Positions 1 through 9,094 are shown, numbered from the stretch's first letter. The stretch: DNA of 38,900 bases from Microaerobacter geothermalis (GCF_021608135.1 NZ_JAKIHL010000036.1:1-38900), one strand, 5' to 3'. Translations and numbers: made by a program. Notes: a model not told the origin generated them from the letters alone.

Positions 1-342
1 ATACGAAGTTCAGAAGAATACTGCATCATAACTACTGGAAACATTTACAACGATTATCCCGGGCATCCCTATACCCATTTTTATCTGGAAATTGATACCA
101 AGCACTTGACATTTTTAGATCAGTATGACCCGGGAGGGAATTATTTTCATATCAAGGATTTACAGGTCTGTAAGTCAAGATCAAGCAATGAAACAATTAA
201 GGTTTGCTTCGACTCTAAAGAACGGAGCTCTCAAAACCATCTGGGTAAATCAATCAAACGATTTTGTTCTCGCGTGGGACATATTTCAAAATCCCCACAT
301 ATACTGTTAAAAAAGGGTGGTATAGGTGGGACGGTATGCTAA
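1..342 (+). other. unassigned open frame, 5' end outside window
   Basis: Frame 1 is open from the first base to the stop at 340-342. I recognise no family. The first ~55 codons look protein-like (around residues 15-50 it is rich in aromatic residues, Asp and Gly), but the second half runs through a dispersed repeat (196-253) and into the ribosome binding site of the next gene, so the 3' part is unlikely to be functional coding sequence. In related Bacilli this position is usually occupied by the end of the sigG/ylmA region. It is best read as the tail of a gene truncated by repeat insertion, or as chance. Confidence is low. Confidence 0.25.
196..253 (+). repeat. fragment of dispersed palindromic repeat (copy A)
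   Basis: These 58 bases match 26347-26404 at about 48 of 58 positions by my manual alignment. The best block is CTAAAGAACGGAGC, followed by CTCAAAA and CATCTGGGTAA. The copy at pyrF-pyrE is the centre of a long palindrome; here the complementary right arm is not seen, so this is a partial or decayed copy. Confidence 0.6.
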
Positions 343-638
343 AGATTTCTGAATTCCAAACCAAAGATGTCGTCAATATTATAGATGGAAAAAAATTAGG
401 GCAAGTGAGTGACTTGGAGTTGGATCTTAAAAATGGCCGGATTGAAGCCATTGTTGTTCCAGGCCCAGGGAAATTTTTAGGTTTTTTTGGCGGTGGAAAT
501 CAAATTGTCATCCCGTGGAGGAATATCGTAAAAATAGGGATGGATGTAATCTTGATTAAGCTGGACTCAGGATATTCACCTAATCCTCCCCAAACAGAAG
601 GAAATTATCCCATGTATTTTGATAAGATAAATGGTTAA
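336..638 (+). CDS. ylmC: YlmC/YmxH family sporulation protein (PRC-barrel)
   Basis: A small PRC-barrel protein of 100 residues. The N-terminus (MLKISEFQTKDVVNIIDGKK) and the following LGQVSDLELDLKNGRIEAIV pattern are the PRC-barrel core; the segment after it, rich in Pro, Gly and Phe, matches the YlmC/YmxH subfamily of spore formers. The exact role is not known; the family is associated with sporulation. I chose ATG 336 because the purine-rich GGTGGG lies just upstream; the frame stays open further 5' but has no better start. It heads the ylmCDEFGH-divIVA cluster and is followed at once by a terminator hairpin, so ylmD probably also relies on another signal or on read-through. Confidence 0.85.
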   Translation: MLKISEFQTKDVVNIIDGKKLGQVSDLELDLKNGRIEAIVVPGPGKFLGFFGGGNQIVIPWRNIVKIGMDVILIKLDSGYSPNPPQTEGNYPMYFDKING

Positions 639-659
639 GGCACTTGATCGTGCCTTTTT
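637..659 (+). terminator. intrinsic terminator after ylmC
   Basis: Seven-base stem AAGGCAC (637-643) pairs with GTGCCTT (650-656) around a six-base loop and ends in a T run to 659. It overlaps the ylmC stop codon. Confidence 0.75.
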
Positions 660-711
660 CTTTTGTTTACCATCTGAACATGGTAATATAAGAAGAGTAA
701 GGAGTGATAAG

Positions 712-1491
712 GTGAAGTATATAGATGATCCTTTTCAATTCAATCATGATTCTGCCGGGCCATTTTTTCATATTGAGAGATGGGAAAAGCAATTTTCTGG
801 ACTCATCGCAGGTATCAGTACACGAACGAGTGGAATAAGTAAAAAGATAGACAAACCCCTGAATATGAACCCTTTTATGGAGAATATAGGAATCAACTGG
901 AAATCATGGAGTTGTGCCAATCAAGTTCATGGAACCGAAGTAGGAATTGTGCAGCATAATAGTCCCATGAATCAACCGTTGGGAGAAATGGATGGGTTAA
1001 TCACCTCTGAAAAAGGAATTCTTTTAACCGCTTTATTTGCCGATTGTGTCCCTCTTTTCTTTTTGGATCCGGAAAAAGAAGTGATCGGGTTAGCCCATGC
1101 TGGTTGGAGAGGAACTGTAAAGAATATGGCTGGAAAAATGGTCAGAGAAATGACAAACCATTTTCAATCCAAGCCAGATCAAATTCGTGCCGTAATCGGA
1201 CCTTCGATTGGAATTTGTTGCTATGAAGTGAGCGATGAAGTGGTGGAAGCGGTTTATTCGATTTTATCAACCGATCGTGAAGACCAATGGAATATAAAGA
1301 AAGAAAATGGAAAGTGTCATATTAATTTGCAAGAAATTAACCATCTGATAATGTTAAAAGAAGGAATTTTGCCCCATCATATCGAAGTGACATCATATTG
1401 TACCAGTTGCCAAAATTCCCTTTTTTATTCTTATCGAAAAGAGAAAGGGACCACCGGGCGTCAGGTTGCATTTATGGGTTGGCAGGAATAG
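712..1491 (+). CDS. pgeF: peptidoglycan editing factor PgeF (YlmD, laccase-domain family)
   Basis: A 259-residue member of the YfiH/YlmD family (DUF152, 'multicopper polyphenol oxidase' in old annotation). The family is now linked to removing wrongly incorporated residues from peptidoglycan precursors, and members also show purine nucleoside phosphorylase or deaminase activity. The metal-site triad is visible: H73 in NQVHGTE, C112 in ADCVPLFF and H129 in AHAGWRGT. The C-terminal GRQVAFM is also typical. I chose GTG 712 because TAAGGAG at 698-704 sits seven bases upstream; the longer frame from 631 would run through the ylmC terminator. Length fits the family (about 245-280). Confidence 0.9.
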   Translation: MKYIDDPFQFNHDSAGPFFHIERWEKQFSGLIAGISTRTSGISKKIDKPLNMNPFMENIGINWKSWSCANQVHGTEVGIVQHNSPMNQPLGEMDGLITSEKGILLTALFADCVPLFFLDPEKEVIGLAHAGWRGTVKNMAGKMVREMTNHFQSKPDQIRAVIGPSIGICCYEVSDEVVEAVYSILSTDREDQWNIKKENGKCHINLQEINHLIMLKEGILPHHIEVTSYCTSCQNSLFYSYRKEKGTTGRQVAFMGWQE

Positions 1492-1506
1492 AGGTGAAGA
1501 GGTTTA

Positions 1507-2193
1507 GTGATACAGGAAAGATGGTATGAGCTGCAGGAAAGAATTAGACAGGCATGTCTCCGCTCAGAACGAGACCCGAAAGATGTGGAAGTGGTGGCGG
1601 TTACCAAATATGTTTCCCTAGAAACGACAAGGGAAGCTTTGGATACCGGAATCATCCATATCGGAGAAAGCAGGGTTCAGGATGCAATCCCTAAATGGCA
1701 GCAGTTGGGTGACCGGGGGAAATGGCACTTTATTGGACATCTGCAGACCAATAAGGTGAAGGATGTTATTGGCAGGTTTCACTATATTCATTCTTTGGAC
1801 AGGATCTCGTTGGCAAAGGAAATCCATAAGAGAAGCCAAAACCATCGGCCAGTTCCCCTTTGCTTTATTCAGGTGAATGTTTCGGGGGAAGAGAGCAAAT
1901 ATGGAATACAACCGTCTGATTTAATTCCGTTTGCCAAGGAAATTTCCCAATATGGATCCATTGAAGTATGCGGTCTAATGACAATGGCTCCCTTTACCGA
2001 GGACCCTGAGGAAGCACGGCCTGTTTTTCGGGAGCTTCGCCTATTAAGGGATGAATTATTAAAACTGAAATTGCCCCATATCAATCCTTATCATCTCTCC
2101 ATGGGGATGTCCAATGACTTCGAAGTGGCAATTGAAGAAGGGGCAACTTTTATACGGATTGGCACATCGTTGGTTGGAAAAGAATTAGATTAG
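1507..2193 (+). CDS. ylmE: YggS/PLPBP family pyridoxal phosphate-binding protein
   Basis: A 228-residue alanine-racemase-fold protein without racemase activity. The family holds PLP and keeps B6 and amino-acid/keto-acid pools balanced. The PLP lysine is K34 in VAVTKYV. Other signatures are the GES..Q motif (IGESRVQD), WHFIGHLQTNK, LMTMAP, LSMGMSNDF and the C-terminal GATFIRIGTSLVG phosphate-binding segment. GTG 1507 follows purine-rich AGAGGTGAAGAGG. It lies 15 bases after pgeF and 17 before sepF, so they form one transcription unit. Confidence 0.93.
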   Translation: MIQERWYELQERIRQACLRSERDPKDVEVVAVTKYVSLETTREALDTGIIHIGESRVQDAIPKWQQLGDRGKWHFIGHLQTNKVKDVIGRFHYIHSLDRISLAKEIHKRSQNHRPVPLCFIQVNVSGEESKYGIQPSDLIPFAKEISQYGSIEVCGLMTMAPFTEDPEEARPVFRELRLLRDELLKLKLPHINPYHLSMGMSNDFEVAIEEGATFIRIGTSLVGKELD

Positions 2194-2210
2194 CGGGAAG
2201 GAGAATACCG

Positions 2211-2618
2211 ATGGGAATGATGCATCGAATCATGGGTTTTTTTGGATTGGCTGAGGAACAGGTTGTGGAAAGAGAAGAGTTGCTGGAAGAAGAAGTTGTT
2301 TCTTTTCCTAAAAAGGGAAAGAATAATGTTATTCCTCTGCAGCAGGTAAAATCCAATTTGCGCGTGATTTTGTGTGAACCTCGAACATACGAGGAAGCTC
2401 AGGAAATGGCGGATCATTTAAAGCAAAAGAGGCCCATCATCGTCAACTTGCAGCGTCTTCCCAAGGAGCAAGCCAGAAGATTTATTGACTTTTTAAGTGG
2501 AACTGTTTATGCACTTAATGGTAATATACAAAAGGTAGGGTTGCACATTTTTCTTTGTGCTCCCGAGCATGTGGATGTCCAAGGATCGATTACCCAACTA
2601 GAAAACGAGACTAACTAA
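2211..2618 (+). CDS. sepF: cell division protein SepF
   Basis: 135 residues. SepF binds FtsZ polymers and tethers them to the membrane during septum formation. The N-terminal ~12 residues form a hydrophobic, amphipathic membrane-targeting helix (MGMMHRIMGFFGL), then an acidic/basic linker, then the SepF core domain (about 50-130: ILCEPRTYEEAQEMADHLK, PIIVNLQRL, FLSGTVYALNGNIQKVG). RBS GGAAGGAG precedes the ATG. Operon position beside ylmE, ylmG and divIVA is the conserved Gram-positive arrangement. Confidence 0.95.
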   Translation: MGMMHRIMGFFGLAEEQVVEREELLEEEVVSFPKKGKNNVIPLQQVKSNLRVILCEPRTYEEAQEMADHLKQKRPIIVNLQRLPKEQARRFIDFLSGTVYALNGNIQKVGLHIFLCAPEHVDVQGSITQLENETN

Positions 2619-2635
2619 TAAACCGAGGTGAAGAA

Positions 2636-2905
2636 ATGTACACGTTATTAAGCTCCATTTTTTCGTTTGCTTTCCAGATTTATTATTATATGATCATTGC
2701 CTACATCTTAATGTCATGGGTTCCTAACTTGCGGGAGTCATCTATAGGCCAGTTTATCGGGCGTTTCGTCGAACCTTATTTATCCATTTTCAGAAGATTT
2801 ATCCCGCCCATCGGAATGATTGATATTTCTCCAATTGCTGCTCTTTTTGCTTTATATTTTGCTCAAATTGGTGTCATGAGCATTTTGAGAATGTTATTTC
2901 TATAG
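2636..2905 (+). CDS. ylmG: YggT family membrane protein YlmG
   Basis: 89 residues with two hydrophobic segments (about 8-28 and 66-86) joined by a conserved loop containing LMSWVPNLRESSIGQFIGRFVEPYL. YggT proteins are small integral membrane proteins associated with division and envelope assembly; the biochemical role is not settled. RBS CCGAGGTGAAG is upstream of ATG 2636. Confidence 0.9.
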   Translation: MYTLLSSIFSFAFQIYYYMIIAYILMSWVPNLRESSIGQFIGRFVEPYLSIFRRFIPPIGMIDISPIAALFALYFAQIGVMSILRMLFL

Positions 2906-2915
2906 GTAGAGGCTT

Positions 2916-3689
2916 ATGAGTGATTTTTTACAGCATTTTAGACCTGAAGAACAACCTTTTGTCGAAATGGTTGATGAATGGTTATTGCAGGCCGTTCATC
3001 GGCATCAAAGGCGTTTAACCGACTTTTTGGACCCAAGAAAACAATATATTGTTGAAAGTATGGCCAACCGTTATTCAGAGGTGTCGGCCTTTTTTTTCGG
3101 TGGTTATGAGGGGGCTGAAAGAAAACGAGGATTAATCGTGCCCAGTTATGATCATGTTAACGAAGCCGATTTTTCTATATCTTTTTTGGAGATTCATTAC
3201 TCACAAAAGGGAAAGCAGCTGGAACATCGGGATTTTTTGGGCGCCTTTCTGGGGCTAGGGATAAAAAGGGAGAAGTTTGGCGATATTCTTCTAGCAGAAA
3301 GATGTCAGGTGGTGATTGCTGCAGAAATGAAGGATTACATTACCCTTTATTTGAATCAAGTTCATCGGCAGTCTGTAACCATATCGATGATAACGAAGGA
3401 TGATTTGGTTATTCCTTCAATCTCTCTCAAGGAGATATCCATTACCGTTTCTTCCTTACGGGTTGATGCGATCGCATCGGAGGTGTATCACTTGTCCCGG
3501 TCAAAAGTACTTTCCCCCATCCGTGCCGGCCATCTGAAAGTGAATTGGAAGATTATAGATAACCCAAGCGAACCAGTAAGCCAAGGGGACGTCATTTCCC
3601 TTCGAGGATTTGGCCGCTTTCATATTTTGGGCATTGAGGGTAAAACGAAAAAGGGGAAAATCAGATTACGGGTGGGCAGGGTTAACTAG
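2916..3689 (+). CDS. ylmH: YlmH, S4-domain RNA-binding protein
   Basis: 257 residues. The N-terminal two thirds is the YlmH domain (LDPRKQYIVESMANRYSEV, FFGGYEGAERKR, DFLGAFLGLGIKREKFGDIL). The C-terminal S4 RNA-binding fold is at about 180-245 (SLKEISITVSSLRVDAIASE ... AGHLKVN ... VSQGDVISLRGFGRFHI). YlmH binds ribosomes or tRNA-containing 50S particles, and the family has been linked to ribosome-associated quality control. It is the last gene before a hairpin that separates it from divIVA. Confidence 0.92.
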   Translation: MSDFLQHFRPEEQPFVEMVDEWLLQAVHRHQRRLTDFLDPRKQYIVESMANRYSEVSAFFFGGYEGAERKRGLIVPSYDHVNEADFSISFLEIHYSQKGKQLEHRDFLGAFLGLGIKREKFGDILLAERCQVVIAAEMKDYITLYLNQVHRQSVTISMITKDDLVIPSISLKEISITVSSLRVDAIASEVYHLSRSKVLSPIRAGHLKVNWKIIDNPSEPVSQGDVISLRGFGRFHILGIEGKTKKGKIRLRVGRVN

Positions 3690-3714
3690 TCATCAAAATC
3701 GACTATGAACCTCT

Positions 3715-3748
3715 GGAACAAAATCTTAATCAATGATTTTGTTCCTTT
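3715..3748 (+). terminator. hairpin between ylmH and divIVA
   Basis: An 11-base perfect stem, GGAACAAAATC (3715-3725) with GATTTTGTTCC (3735-3745), has a nine-base loop but only TTT after it. It may be a weak terminator or an mRNA-end stabiliser. Confidence 0.5.
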
Positions 3749-3807
3749 GGCAGGAAATTTCACAGCTTTTGTCGAATGTTGAGAAAGACTAAGTGGGAGG
3801 TGGCATC

Positions 3808-4296
3808 ATGCCTTTAAAACCTTTGGATATACATAATAAGGAGTTTACAAAAAGTTTCAGAGGATACAATGAAGATGAGGTTAACGAATTTCTAGATCAA
3901 ATTATAAAAGATTTTGAAGCCTTGATTCGGGAAAACAAAGAACTGGAAAACACGGTTCATCAATTGGAAGAACGTTTGAGCCATTTTACGAAAATTGAAG
4001 ATACTTTAGGAAAGTCTATTGTTGTAGCCCAAGAGGCAGCCGAGGAATTGAAAAACAATGCCCGTAAGGAAGCCCAACTGATTTTGAAAGAAGCGGAAAA
4101 AAATGCAGACCGTATCATTAATGAGGCATTAACCAAAGCAAGAAAGATTGCGATTGAAATGGAAGAGTTAAAGAAAAGGGCTTCTATCTATCGTACCCGT
4201 TTTCGAACTCTTTTGGAGGCACAATTGGAAATGCTGGGCAACGATGAATGGGATAAGATTGCTGAATTTGATGAAAATGAGGAAGCTGTCTCTTGA
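3808..4296 (+). CDS. divIVA: cell division initiation protein DivIVA
   Basis: 162 residues. DivIVA senses negatively curved membrane at poles and septa and recruits Min and other proteins. The conserved N-terminal lipid-binding domain is clear (PLDIHNKEFTKSFRGYNEDE, FLDQIIKDFE), followed by two coiled-coil stretches (about 30-70 and 85-150) rich in Glu, Lys and Ala. ATG 3808 is preferred over the upstream in-frame start at 3793 because GGGAGGTGG (3795-3803) lies just upstream and MPLKPLDIHNKEF matches the family start. Confidence 0.95.
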   Translation: MPLKPLDIHNKEFTKSFRGYNEDEVNEFLDQIIKDFEALIRENKELENTVHQLEERLSHFTKIEDTLGKSIVVAQEAAEELKNNARKEAQLILKEAEKNADRIINEALTKARKIAIEMEELKKRASIYRTRFRTLLEAQLEMLGNDEWDKIAEFDENEEAVS

Positions 4297-4339
4297 CGTG
4301 TCGATGAGAATTAAGTATACTGCACGTTAATAGAAAATA

Positions 4340-4616
4340 TTTGTTTGTTACATATTGAAATGCGATGACCAGAACAGATTCATCAGATACGAATCTACAG
4401 CGAGTTGGGGTTGGTGGGAGCCAATGATTGCGGCTGATGAATGATCATCTGTGAAGCAGCTTCCCTGAAATTTTACCGGATTAGGGGAAGACGGTTCATT
4501 CCCGTTAAGAATGTCAAGTGGATGAAATGTTGTTCCAATAGAATGATTTTGTTTTTCATCCATAAGGGTGGTACCGCGGGTTATCTTCTCGTCCCTTTGG
4601 GATGGGAAGTTTTTTA
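4340..4616 (+). promoter_or_regulatory. T-box riboswitch (isoleucine) controlling ileS
   Basis: The leader carries the invariant T-box AAGGGTGGTACCGCGGG at 4564-4580. A terminator follows: CTTCTCGTCCC (4585-4595), loop TTT, GGGATGGGAAG (4599-4609), then six Ts. The stem I region spans about 4350-4440; a plausible Ile specifier ATC is at 4393-4395 in GAATCTACAG. Uncharged tRNA-Ile should pair with the specifier and the T-box bulge and so block the terminator. The specifier position is my inference; the T-box and terminator are directly visible. Confidence 0.92.
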
Positions 4617-4679
4617 TTTTCACCATATACAAACGCTCTTCATATGTTTGCGGAATACGTTAAAGGAGTTGAGAGAGAT

Positions 4680-7463
4680 ATGGATTATGGGAAAACATTA
4701 AATTTGCCTAAAACCGACTTTTCCATGAGGGGCAATTTGCCGAAAATGGAACCATCTATGCAGGAATGGTGGGATGAAATCGATATTTATAAAAAAGTGC
4801 AGGAGAGAACAAAGGGAAGACCCAAGTTCATTCTTCACGATGGGCCTCCCTATGCCAATGGGGATATTCATATCGGTCATGCATTAAATAAGGTATTAAA
4901 AGATATGATTGTCCGTTTTAAATCCATGTCAGGTTATGATGCCCCATATGTCCCTGGATGGGATACCCATGGCCTTCCCATTGAACATGCCATTATCAAA
5001 AATAAAAAGATAGACCGGCATAAAGTGGGAATCAATGAATTTAGAGAGATGTGTAAAGAATACGCTCTTTCCTATGTGGAAAAACAAAAAGGGCAATTTA
5101 AACGCTTGGGTGTTCGGGGAGATTGGGAAAATCCCTATCTCACCTTGAAGCCTGAGTATGAAGCAAGGCAAATCAAAGTATTCGGGGAAATGGCCAAGAA
5201 AGGTTATATTTATAAAGGGTTAAAATCCGTTTACTGGTCTCCTTCCTCTGAGACCGCTTTAGCTGAAGCAGAAATTGAATACAAAGATAAGCGTTCTCCT
5301 TCCATCTATGTCAAATTTCCTGTGAAGGATGGAAAAGGACTATTGGATGAGAAAACATCGGTAGTGATTTGGACCACGACTCCATGGACTATCCCGGCCA
5401 ATGTGGCTATTGCCCTTCACCCTGAATTGGAATATTCGGTTGTCCGTGTCGGAGATGATAAGATGGTGGTGGCTTCAGGTCTTTTGGAACAAGTGGCGAA
5501 AGAAGTAGGCTGGGAGACCTATGAAATCGTAAACACCTTTAAAGGATCTGAACTGGAGTATGCTGTTTGCCGTCATCCTTTCTATGATCGGGATTCCCTT
5601 GTGATTTTAGGGGATCACGTTACTTTGGATGCCGGTACAGGATGTGTTCATACCGCTCCTGGGCATGGGGAAGAAGACTTTTATCTGGGACAAAAATATC
5701 ATTTAGAGATTTTGTGTCCAGTAGATGACAAGGGCCGTTTTACGGAAGGGGCACCCGGTTTTGAAGGTTTGTTTTATGATGATGCCAACAAGCCGATCAC
5801 ACAAAAATTGGATGAAGCAGGAGCTTTATTGAAGCTTTCCTTTATCACCCACCAATATCCCCATGATTGGAGAAGCAAGCAGCCGGTTATTTTCCGGGCT
5901 ACGGAGCAATGGTTTGCTTCTATCGATGGATTTAGGGAGGAATTGTTAAAGGCCATTAAGGAAGTAAAATGGACCCCCTCATGGGGAGAACAGCGCCTTC
6001 ATAATATGGTGGCTGACCGGAATGACTGGTGTATTTCCAGACAACGGGTATGGGGAGTCCCAATTCCTATCTTTTATTGTGAAGCTTGTCAGGAAGCGAT
6101 TGTGAATGATGAAACGATTAATCGGATTGCGGAAATTTTTAGACAGGAAGGTTCATCCGCCTGGTATGCCATGGACGTTTCCGAATTAATTCCCGAGGGG
6201 CTTTCTTGTCCTGCCTGCGGCAATACTTCTTTCAGGAAAGAAACCGACACCATGGATGTATGGTTTGATTCCGGTTCCAGTCATGAAGCTGTTCTTCAGG
6301 AAAGGGAAGAATTGCAGTGGCCTGCTGACTTATATTTGGAAGGTTCTGACCAATACAGAGGATGGTTTAACTCGTCCCTTTCCACAGCGGTTGCCACCAG
6401 GGGTCAAGCCCCATACAAAGGGATTTTAAGCCACGGCTTTACCTTGGACGGAGAGGGTAGAAAGATGTCCAAATCCTTGGGTAACGTGATCGTTCCACAG
6501 GTGATCATGGACAAATTGGGTGCAGACATCCTTCGCTTATGGGTGGCTTCTGTTGATTACCAATCTGATGTAAGAATCTCAGATAATATCTTGAATCAGA
6601 TTGCTGAGGTGTACCGGAAGATCAGAAATACTTTCCGATTCCTTCTGGGCAACTTGAATGATTTTAATCCAACGAAAGACCGGGTTTCCTATGAGGAGTT
6701 AACGGAGCTGGATCGTTATATTCTGGGTAAAGCTCAGAGAGTAATTCAGAAGGTACGCAAAGCTTATGAACAGTATCAATTCCATACGATCTTTCATACC
6801 GTCCATAACTTCTGTACCATTGATTTAAGTTCCCTTTACATTGATGTATCCAAAGACCGTTTATATACCGAGCAACCTGAATCTCCATTGAGAAGGGCTG
6901 CCCAGACGGTGATGTACGATGTATTGGTGGATTTGGTGAGATTGGTTACTCCGATCATCCCCCATACCGCTGACGAAGTGTGGAAATATATTCCGGGTGA
7001 AAGGGAATTAAGCGTACAGCTCACCGATTTGCCGGAAGCCAATTTATCCTTGATTGATCATCAATTGGAGAAGAAATGGGATCAGTTGATTGAAGTGAGA
7101 GATGAAGTATTAAAGGCATTGGAGCAGGCGCGGAAGGAAAAATTGATCGGAAATTCCTTGGGTGCTTCCGTTCATCTTTATCCCAGCGAAGAAAATTACC
7201 CATTGCTTTCAGCTATGGAATCGGCACTGCCAGAGTTATTTATCGTTTCCCATGTGGTACTGCACAAGCCAGATGAAGAGGTTTCGGAAAATGCCCTGGA
7301 TTTAGAAGGAGTATCCGTTCTGGTTAGTCAGGCTCCAGGAGAAAAGTGTGAGCGCTGCTGGATGGTGAAGGAGGAAGTGGGTCAGGATAATATCCATCCT
7401 TCATTATGCCCACGCTGTGCCCAAACCGTTAAAAACCATTATGCCCATGTGGCAGTGGAATAG
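4680..7463 (+). CDS. ileS: isoleucyl-tRNA synthetase
   Basis: 927 residues, class I aminoacyl-tRNA synthetase that charges tRNA-Ile and edits valine. The ATP-site HIGH motif is at 64-67 ([13 protein letters not shown]), the KMSKS loop is at about 595-599, and the editing (CP1) domain lies between ([29 protein letters not shown]). The C-terminal zinc finger is present: C890-x2-C893 and C910-x2-C913. ATG 4680 follows AAAGGAGTTGAGAGAT; a longer frame starting at 4602 would begin inside the T-box terminator and is rejected. It is regulated by the T-box leader and ends before a strong terminator. Confidence 0.97.
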   Translation: MDYGKTLNLPKTDFSMRGNLPKMEPSMQEWWDEIDIYKKVQERTKGRPKFILHDGPPYANGDIHIGHALNKVLKDMIVRFKSMSGYDAPYVPGWDTHGLPIEHAIIKNKKIDRHKVGINEFREMCKEYALSYVEKQKGQFKRLGVRGDWENPYLTLKPEYEARQIKVFGEMAKKGYIYKGLKSVYWSPSSETALAEAEIEYKDKRSPSIYVKFPVKDGKGLLDEKTSVVIWTTTPWTIPANVAIALHPELEYSVVRVGDDKMVVASGLLEQVAKEVGWETYEIVNTFKGSELEYAVCRHPFYDRDSLVILGDHVTLDAGTGCVHTAPGHGEEDFYLGQKYHLEILCPVDDKGRFTEGAPGFEGLFYDDANKPITQKLDEAGALLKLSFITHQYPHDWRSKQPVIFRATEQWFASIDGFREELLKAIKEVKWTPSWGEQRLHNMVADRNDWCISRQRVWGVPIPIFYCEACQEAIVNDETINRIAEIFRQEGSSAWYAMDVSELIPEGLSCPACGNTSFRKETDTMDVWFDSGSSHEAVLQEREELQWPADLYLEGSDQYRGWFNSSLSTAVATRGQAPYKGILSHGFTLDGEGRKMSKSLGNVIVPQVIMDKLGADILRLWVASVDYQSDVRISDNILNQIAEVYRKIRNTFRFLLGNLNDFNPTKDRVSYEELTELDRYILGKAQRVIQKVRKAYEQYQFHTIFHTVHNFCTIDLSSLYIDVSKDRLYTEQPESPLRRAAQTVMYDVLVDLVRLVTPIIPHTADEVWKYIPGERELSVQLTDLPEANLSLIDHQLEKKWDQLIEVRDEVLKALEQARKEKLIGNSLGASVHLYPSEENYPLLSAMESALPELFIVSHVVLHKPDEEVSENALDLEGVSVLVSQAPGEKCERCWMVKEEVGQDNIHPSLCPRCAQTVKNHYAHVAVE

Positions 7464-7484
7464 GAAAAAACAAGAGATAAACTA

Positions 7485-7539
7485 AAAAAACAAAGAAGGC
7501 ATGTTCAACTAAAAGCAGAGCATGCCTTCTTTGTTTTTA
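7485..7539. terminator. strong, probably bidirectional terminator after ileS
   Basis: A 16-base stem, AAACAAAGAAGGCATG (7488-7503) with CATGCCTTCTTTGTTT (7521-7536), has an A run on its left and a T run on its right. It can therefore serve ileS and the converging minus-strand gene at 7537-7851. Confidence 0.9.
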
Positions 7540-7851
7540 TAAAAGAGATTTTATCATGTTGCTTAATGCATAGAGGAATATAATTAATGCAGCGATTGTT
7601 TTAGGATATTTTTTATACCATAGTGATAACGATAAAAGAGATAATGCTTCATAAACGGAATCAATAATAAAAGTTGTTAGGTTATAGTTGATTTGTAAAT
7701 AGGCATCAACTACGATATATACGCCAGCAAAAATAAGAAGGTACATTAAGATCTGTTTTTTATTTTTTCTCTCTAAATAATAGAAAAAGAAGAAAATGGC
7801 AGATAACCAAGCGCTTTCAATTGCATATAGCAGTGAGTCTTCTCCGTTCAT
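7537..7851 (-). CDS. hypothetical multi-pass membrane protein
   Basis: 104 residues; I do not recognise the family. There are about four hydrophobic segments (about 9-24, 35-49, 58-76 and 84-103) with a basic loop after the first (YLERKNKKQ) and short polar turns. The minus-strand RBS GGGAGAAG lies just before the ATG at 7851, which supports a real gene. It is the last of three small minus-strand genes at the left end of the island. Codon use is AT-rich compared with the flanking housekeeping genes, suggesting acquisition. Confidence 0.6.
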   Translation of the reverse strand: MNGEDSLLYAIESAWLSAIFFFFYYLERKNKKQILMYLLIFAGVYIVVDAYLQINYNLTTFIIDSVYEALSLLSLSLWYKKYPKTIAALIIFLYALSNMIKSLL

Positions 7852-7951
7852 ACATTTCTTCTCCCTTTTGGATTGCTGTAAACATGATGTTTCCGAGTTT
7901 TATCTATAAATATTTCTTTTTTAATAATTCGTTACCATCTTTGTTAACTAT

Positions 7952-8167
7952 TCAAATTGTTAAAATATTTATAGCGTTGATAATATTAAGATCTTTGTAT
8001 AAGTCGATAATTACAGCTTTTTCTGGTGGAACTTCAAAAATCCTATATTGTATACCTTCATAGAAAATAATACCAACTAAATCATCAGAACATAAAACAT
8101 TATTTTCCAACAAAATGGTAATCATTGGTTTCAAAGGAGATATAGAATCTTCAATTATCTTGACCAT
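7952..8167 (-). CDS. hypothetical small protein
   Basis: 71 residues, no recognised family. It is acidic with alternating hydrophobic strands (ITILLENNVLCSDDLVGIIF, YRIFEVPPEKAVIIDLYKDL), suggesting a small alpha/beta or immunity-like protein, but that is only an impression. No strong RBS is visible before the ATG at 8167; it lies 20 bases downstream of the 91-residue gene and could be translated by coupling. Confidence 0.4.
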   Translation of the reverse strand: MVKIIEDSISPLKPMITILLENNVLCSDDLVGIIFYEGIQYRIFEVPPEKAVIIDLYKDLNIINAINILTI

Positions 8168-8187
8168 ATAAATATCCAGTTCAAAGC

Positions 8188-8463
8188 CTATCTATGGATG
8201 TAACTACTAACTACTCGACCTTTTTTTTTAATTCTGTTAAATTCATTACCAATATAATTCCTTATTTTTGAGGTTATTTTTTCGGTGAATTTATAATTGG
8301 TATTTGCTATATCAACGACAAAAGCTGATCCTCCTCCAACTTTAACTGCAGTTTTATTATCTGCTCCCAATTTTTTGGCTGTTTTACAACCTACATTAAA
8401 ACCTATAAGATCAGTTGCAATTTTGTTAGCTAAGACATCAGTTGTAGAATTAATTAATCCCAT
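8188..8463 (-). CDS. hypothetical small protein, Gly-rich middle
   Basis: 91 residues, no recognised family. The RBS AAGGGGAAGAA on the minus strand lies just before the ATG at 8463. The middle (GADNKTAVKVGGGSAFVVDI) is small-residue rich, and the C-terminal third is basic (KITSKIRNYIGNEFNRIKKK). There is no signal peptide. It is the first gene of the minus-strand trio; the 190-base AT-rich gap to the Nudix gene presumably holds divergent promoters. Confidence 0.5.
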   Translation of the reverse strand: MGLINSTTDVLANKIATDLIGFNVGCKTAKKLGADNKTAVKVGGGSAFVVDIANTNYKFTEKITSKIRNYIGNEFNRIKKKGRVVSSYIHR

Positions 8464-8656
8464 AATTTTCTTCCCCTTTCTTATATTAATGGAAATATTT
8501 ACCTATTAATAATATATATTTTTTTGAAAATTGTAAATAAAAATTTATCGACAAAATTCTACATTATTTTCTGTTTTTTCAGTTAGGTTATCTATTCATG
8601 CTTAATTAAGTCGATATACAATATAGGGTACAAAAAATAATCGAATTAGTGGTGAT
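8464..8656. other. AT-rich divergent intergenic region
   Basis: Separates the minus-strand trio from the plus-strand Nudix gene. It is very AT-rich (for example the stretch 8500-8570). I see no clear -35/-10 pair or hairpin, although promoters in both directions must lie here or nearby. Confidence 0.4.
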
Positions 8657-9094
8657 ATGATGATTTTTTCAAATCAATCAGAAATGATGATTCAATCCGC
8701 TTCAGAAAAAGATTTATTAGTCCTTGCCCAGATGAATAAACGGCTTATTGTTGTCAAAACCTCAACAGGATATTTTCTTCCGGGTGGAGGAATAGAAGAG
8801 AATGAAACTCATGAGGAATGTCTAAAACGTGAATTTTTAGAAGAATTAGGGTATGTAATAAAAATAATAGAATTCATTGGACGGGCGAAAAGATATTTTT
8901 ATTCAACGCAATTAAATGAGAACATGGTTAGTGAGGGTTTCTTTTACATAGCGGAATTAATTGGGGAGCCACAAAATCCGCCGGAATATGATCATCAACT
9001 GGTATGGTTGAAACGAGATGAAGTCAACTTATTATTTCACACACATCAAGTGTGGGCAGCAGAAAAGGTATTTAATCAGAATTTCAACAATTAG
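8657..9094 (+). CDS. Nudix hydrolase
   Basis: 145 residues with a complete Nudix box: G-x5-E-x7-R-E-F-L-E-E-L-G-Y around residues 48-72. This motif binds Mg and hydrolyses nucleoside-diphosphate-linked substrates. The preceding LPGGGIEENETHEECL is typical of MutT-like members. The substrate cannot be told. Two ATGs are adjacent (8657, 8660), both after TGGTGAT. It is a free-standing gene in the accessory island. Remnants of an unrelated Nudix gene occur at 33874 and 36719. Confidence 0.85.
   Translation: MMIFSNQSEMMIQSASEKDLLVLAQMNKRLIVVKTSTGYFLPGGGIEENETHEECLKREFLEELGYVIKIIEFIGRAKRYFYSTQLNENMVSEGFFYIAELIGEPQNPPEYDHQLVWLKRDEVNLLFHTHQVWAAEKVFNQNFNN

Noticed and set aside
280-306. SigE/SigG-type promoter before ylmC
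   Set aside because: CATATT and CATATACTG are suggestive, but the 12-base spacing is too short and nothing else supports it.
631-711. N-terminal extension of pgeF to 631
   Set aside because: It would run through the ylmC stop and terminator and has no RBS; GTG 712 has a good one.
4602-4679. N-terminal extension of ileS to 4602
   Set aside because: It lies inside the T-box terminator; the RBS points to ATG 4680.
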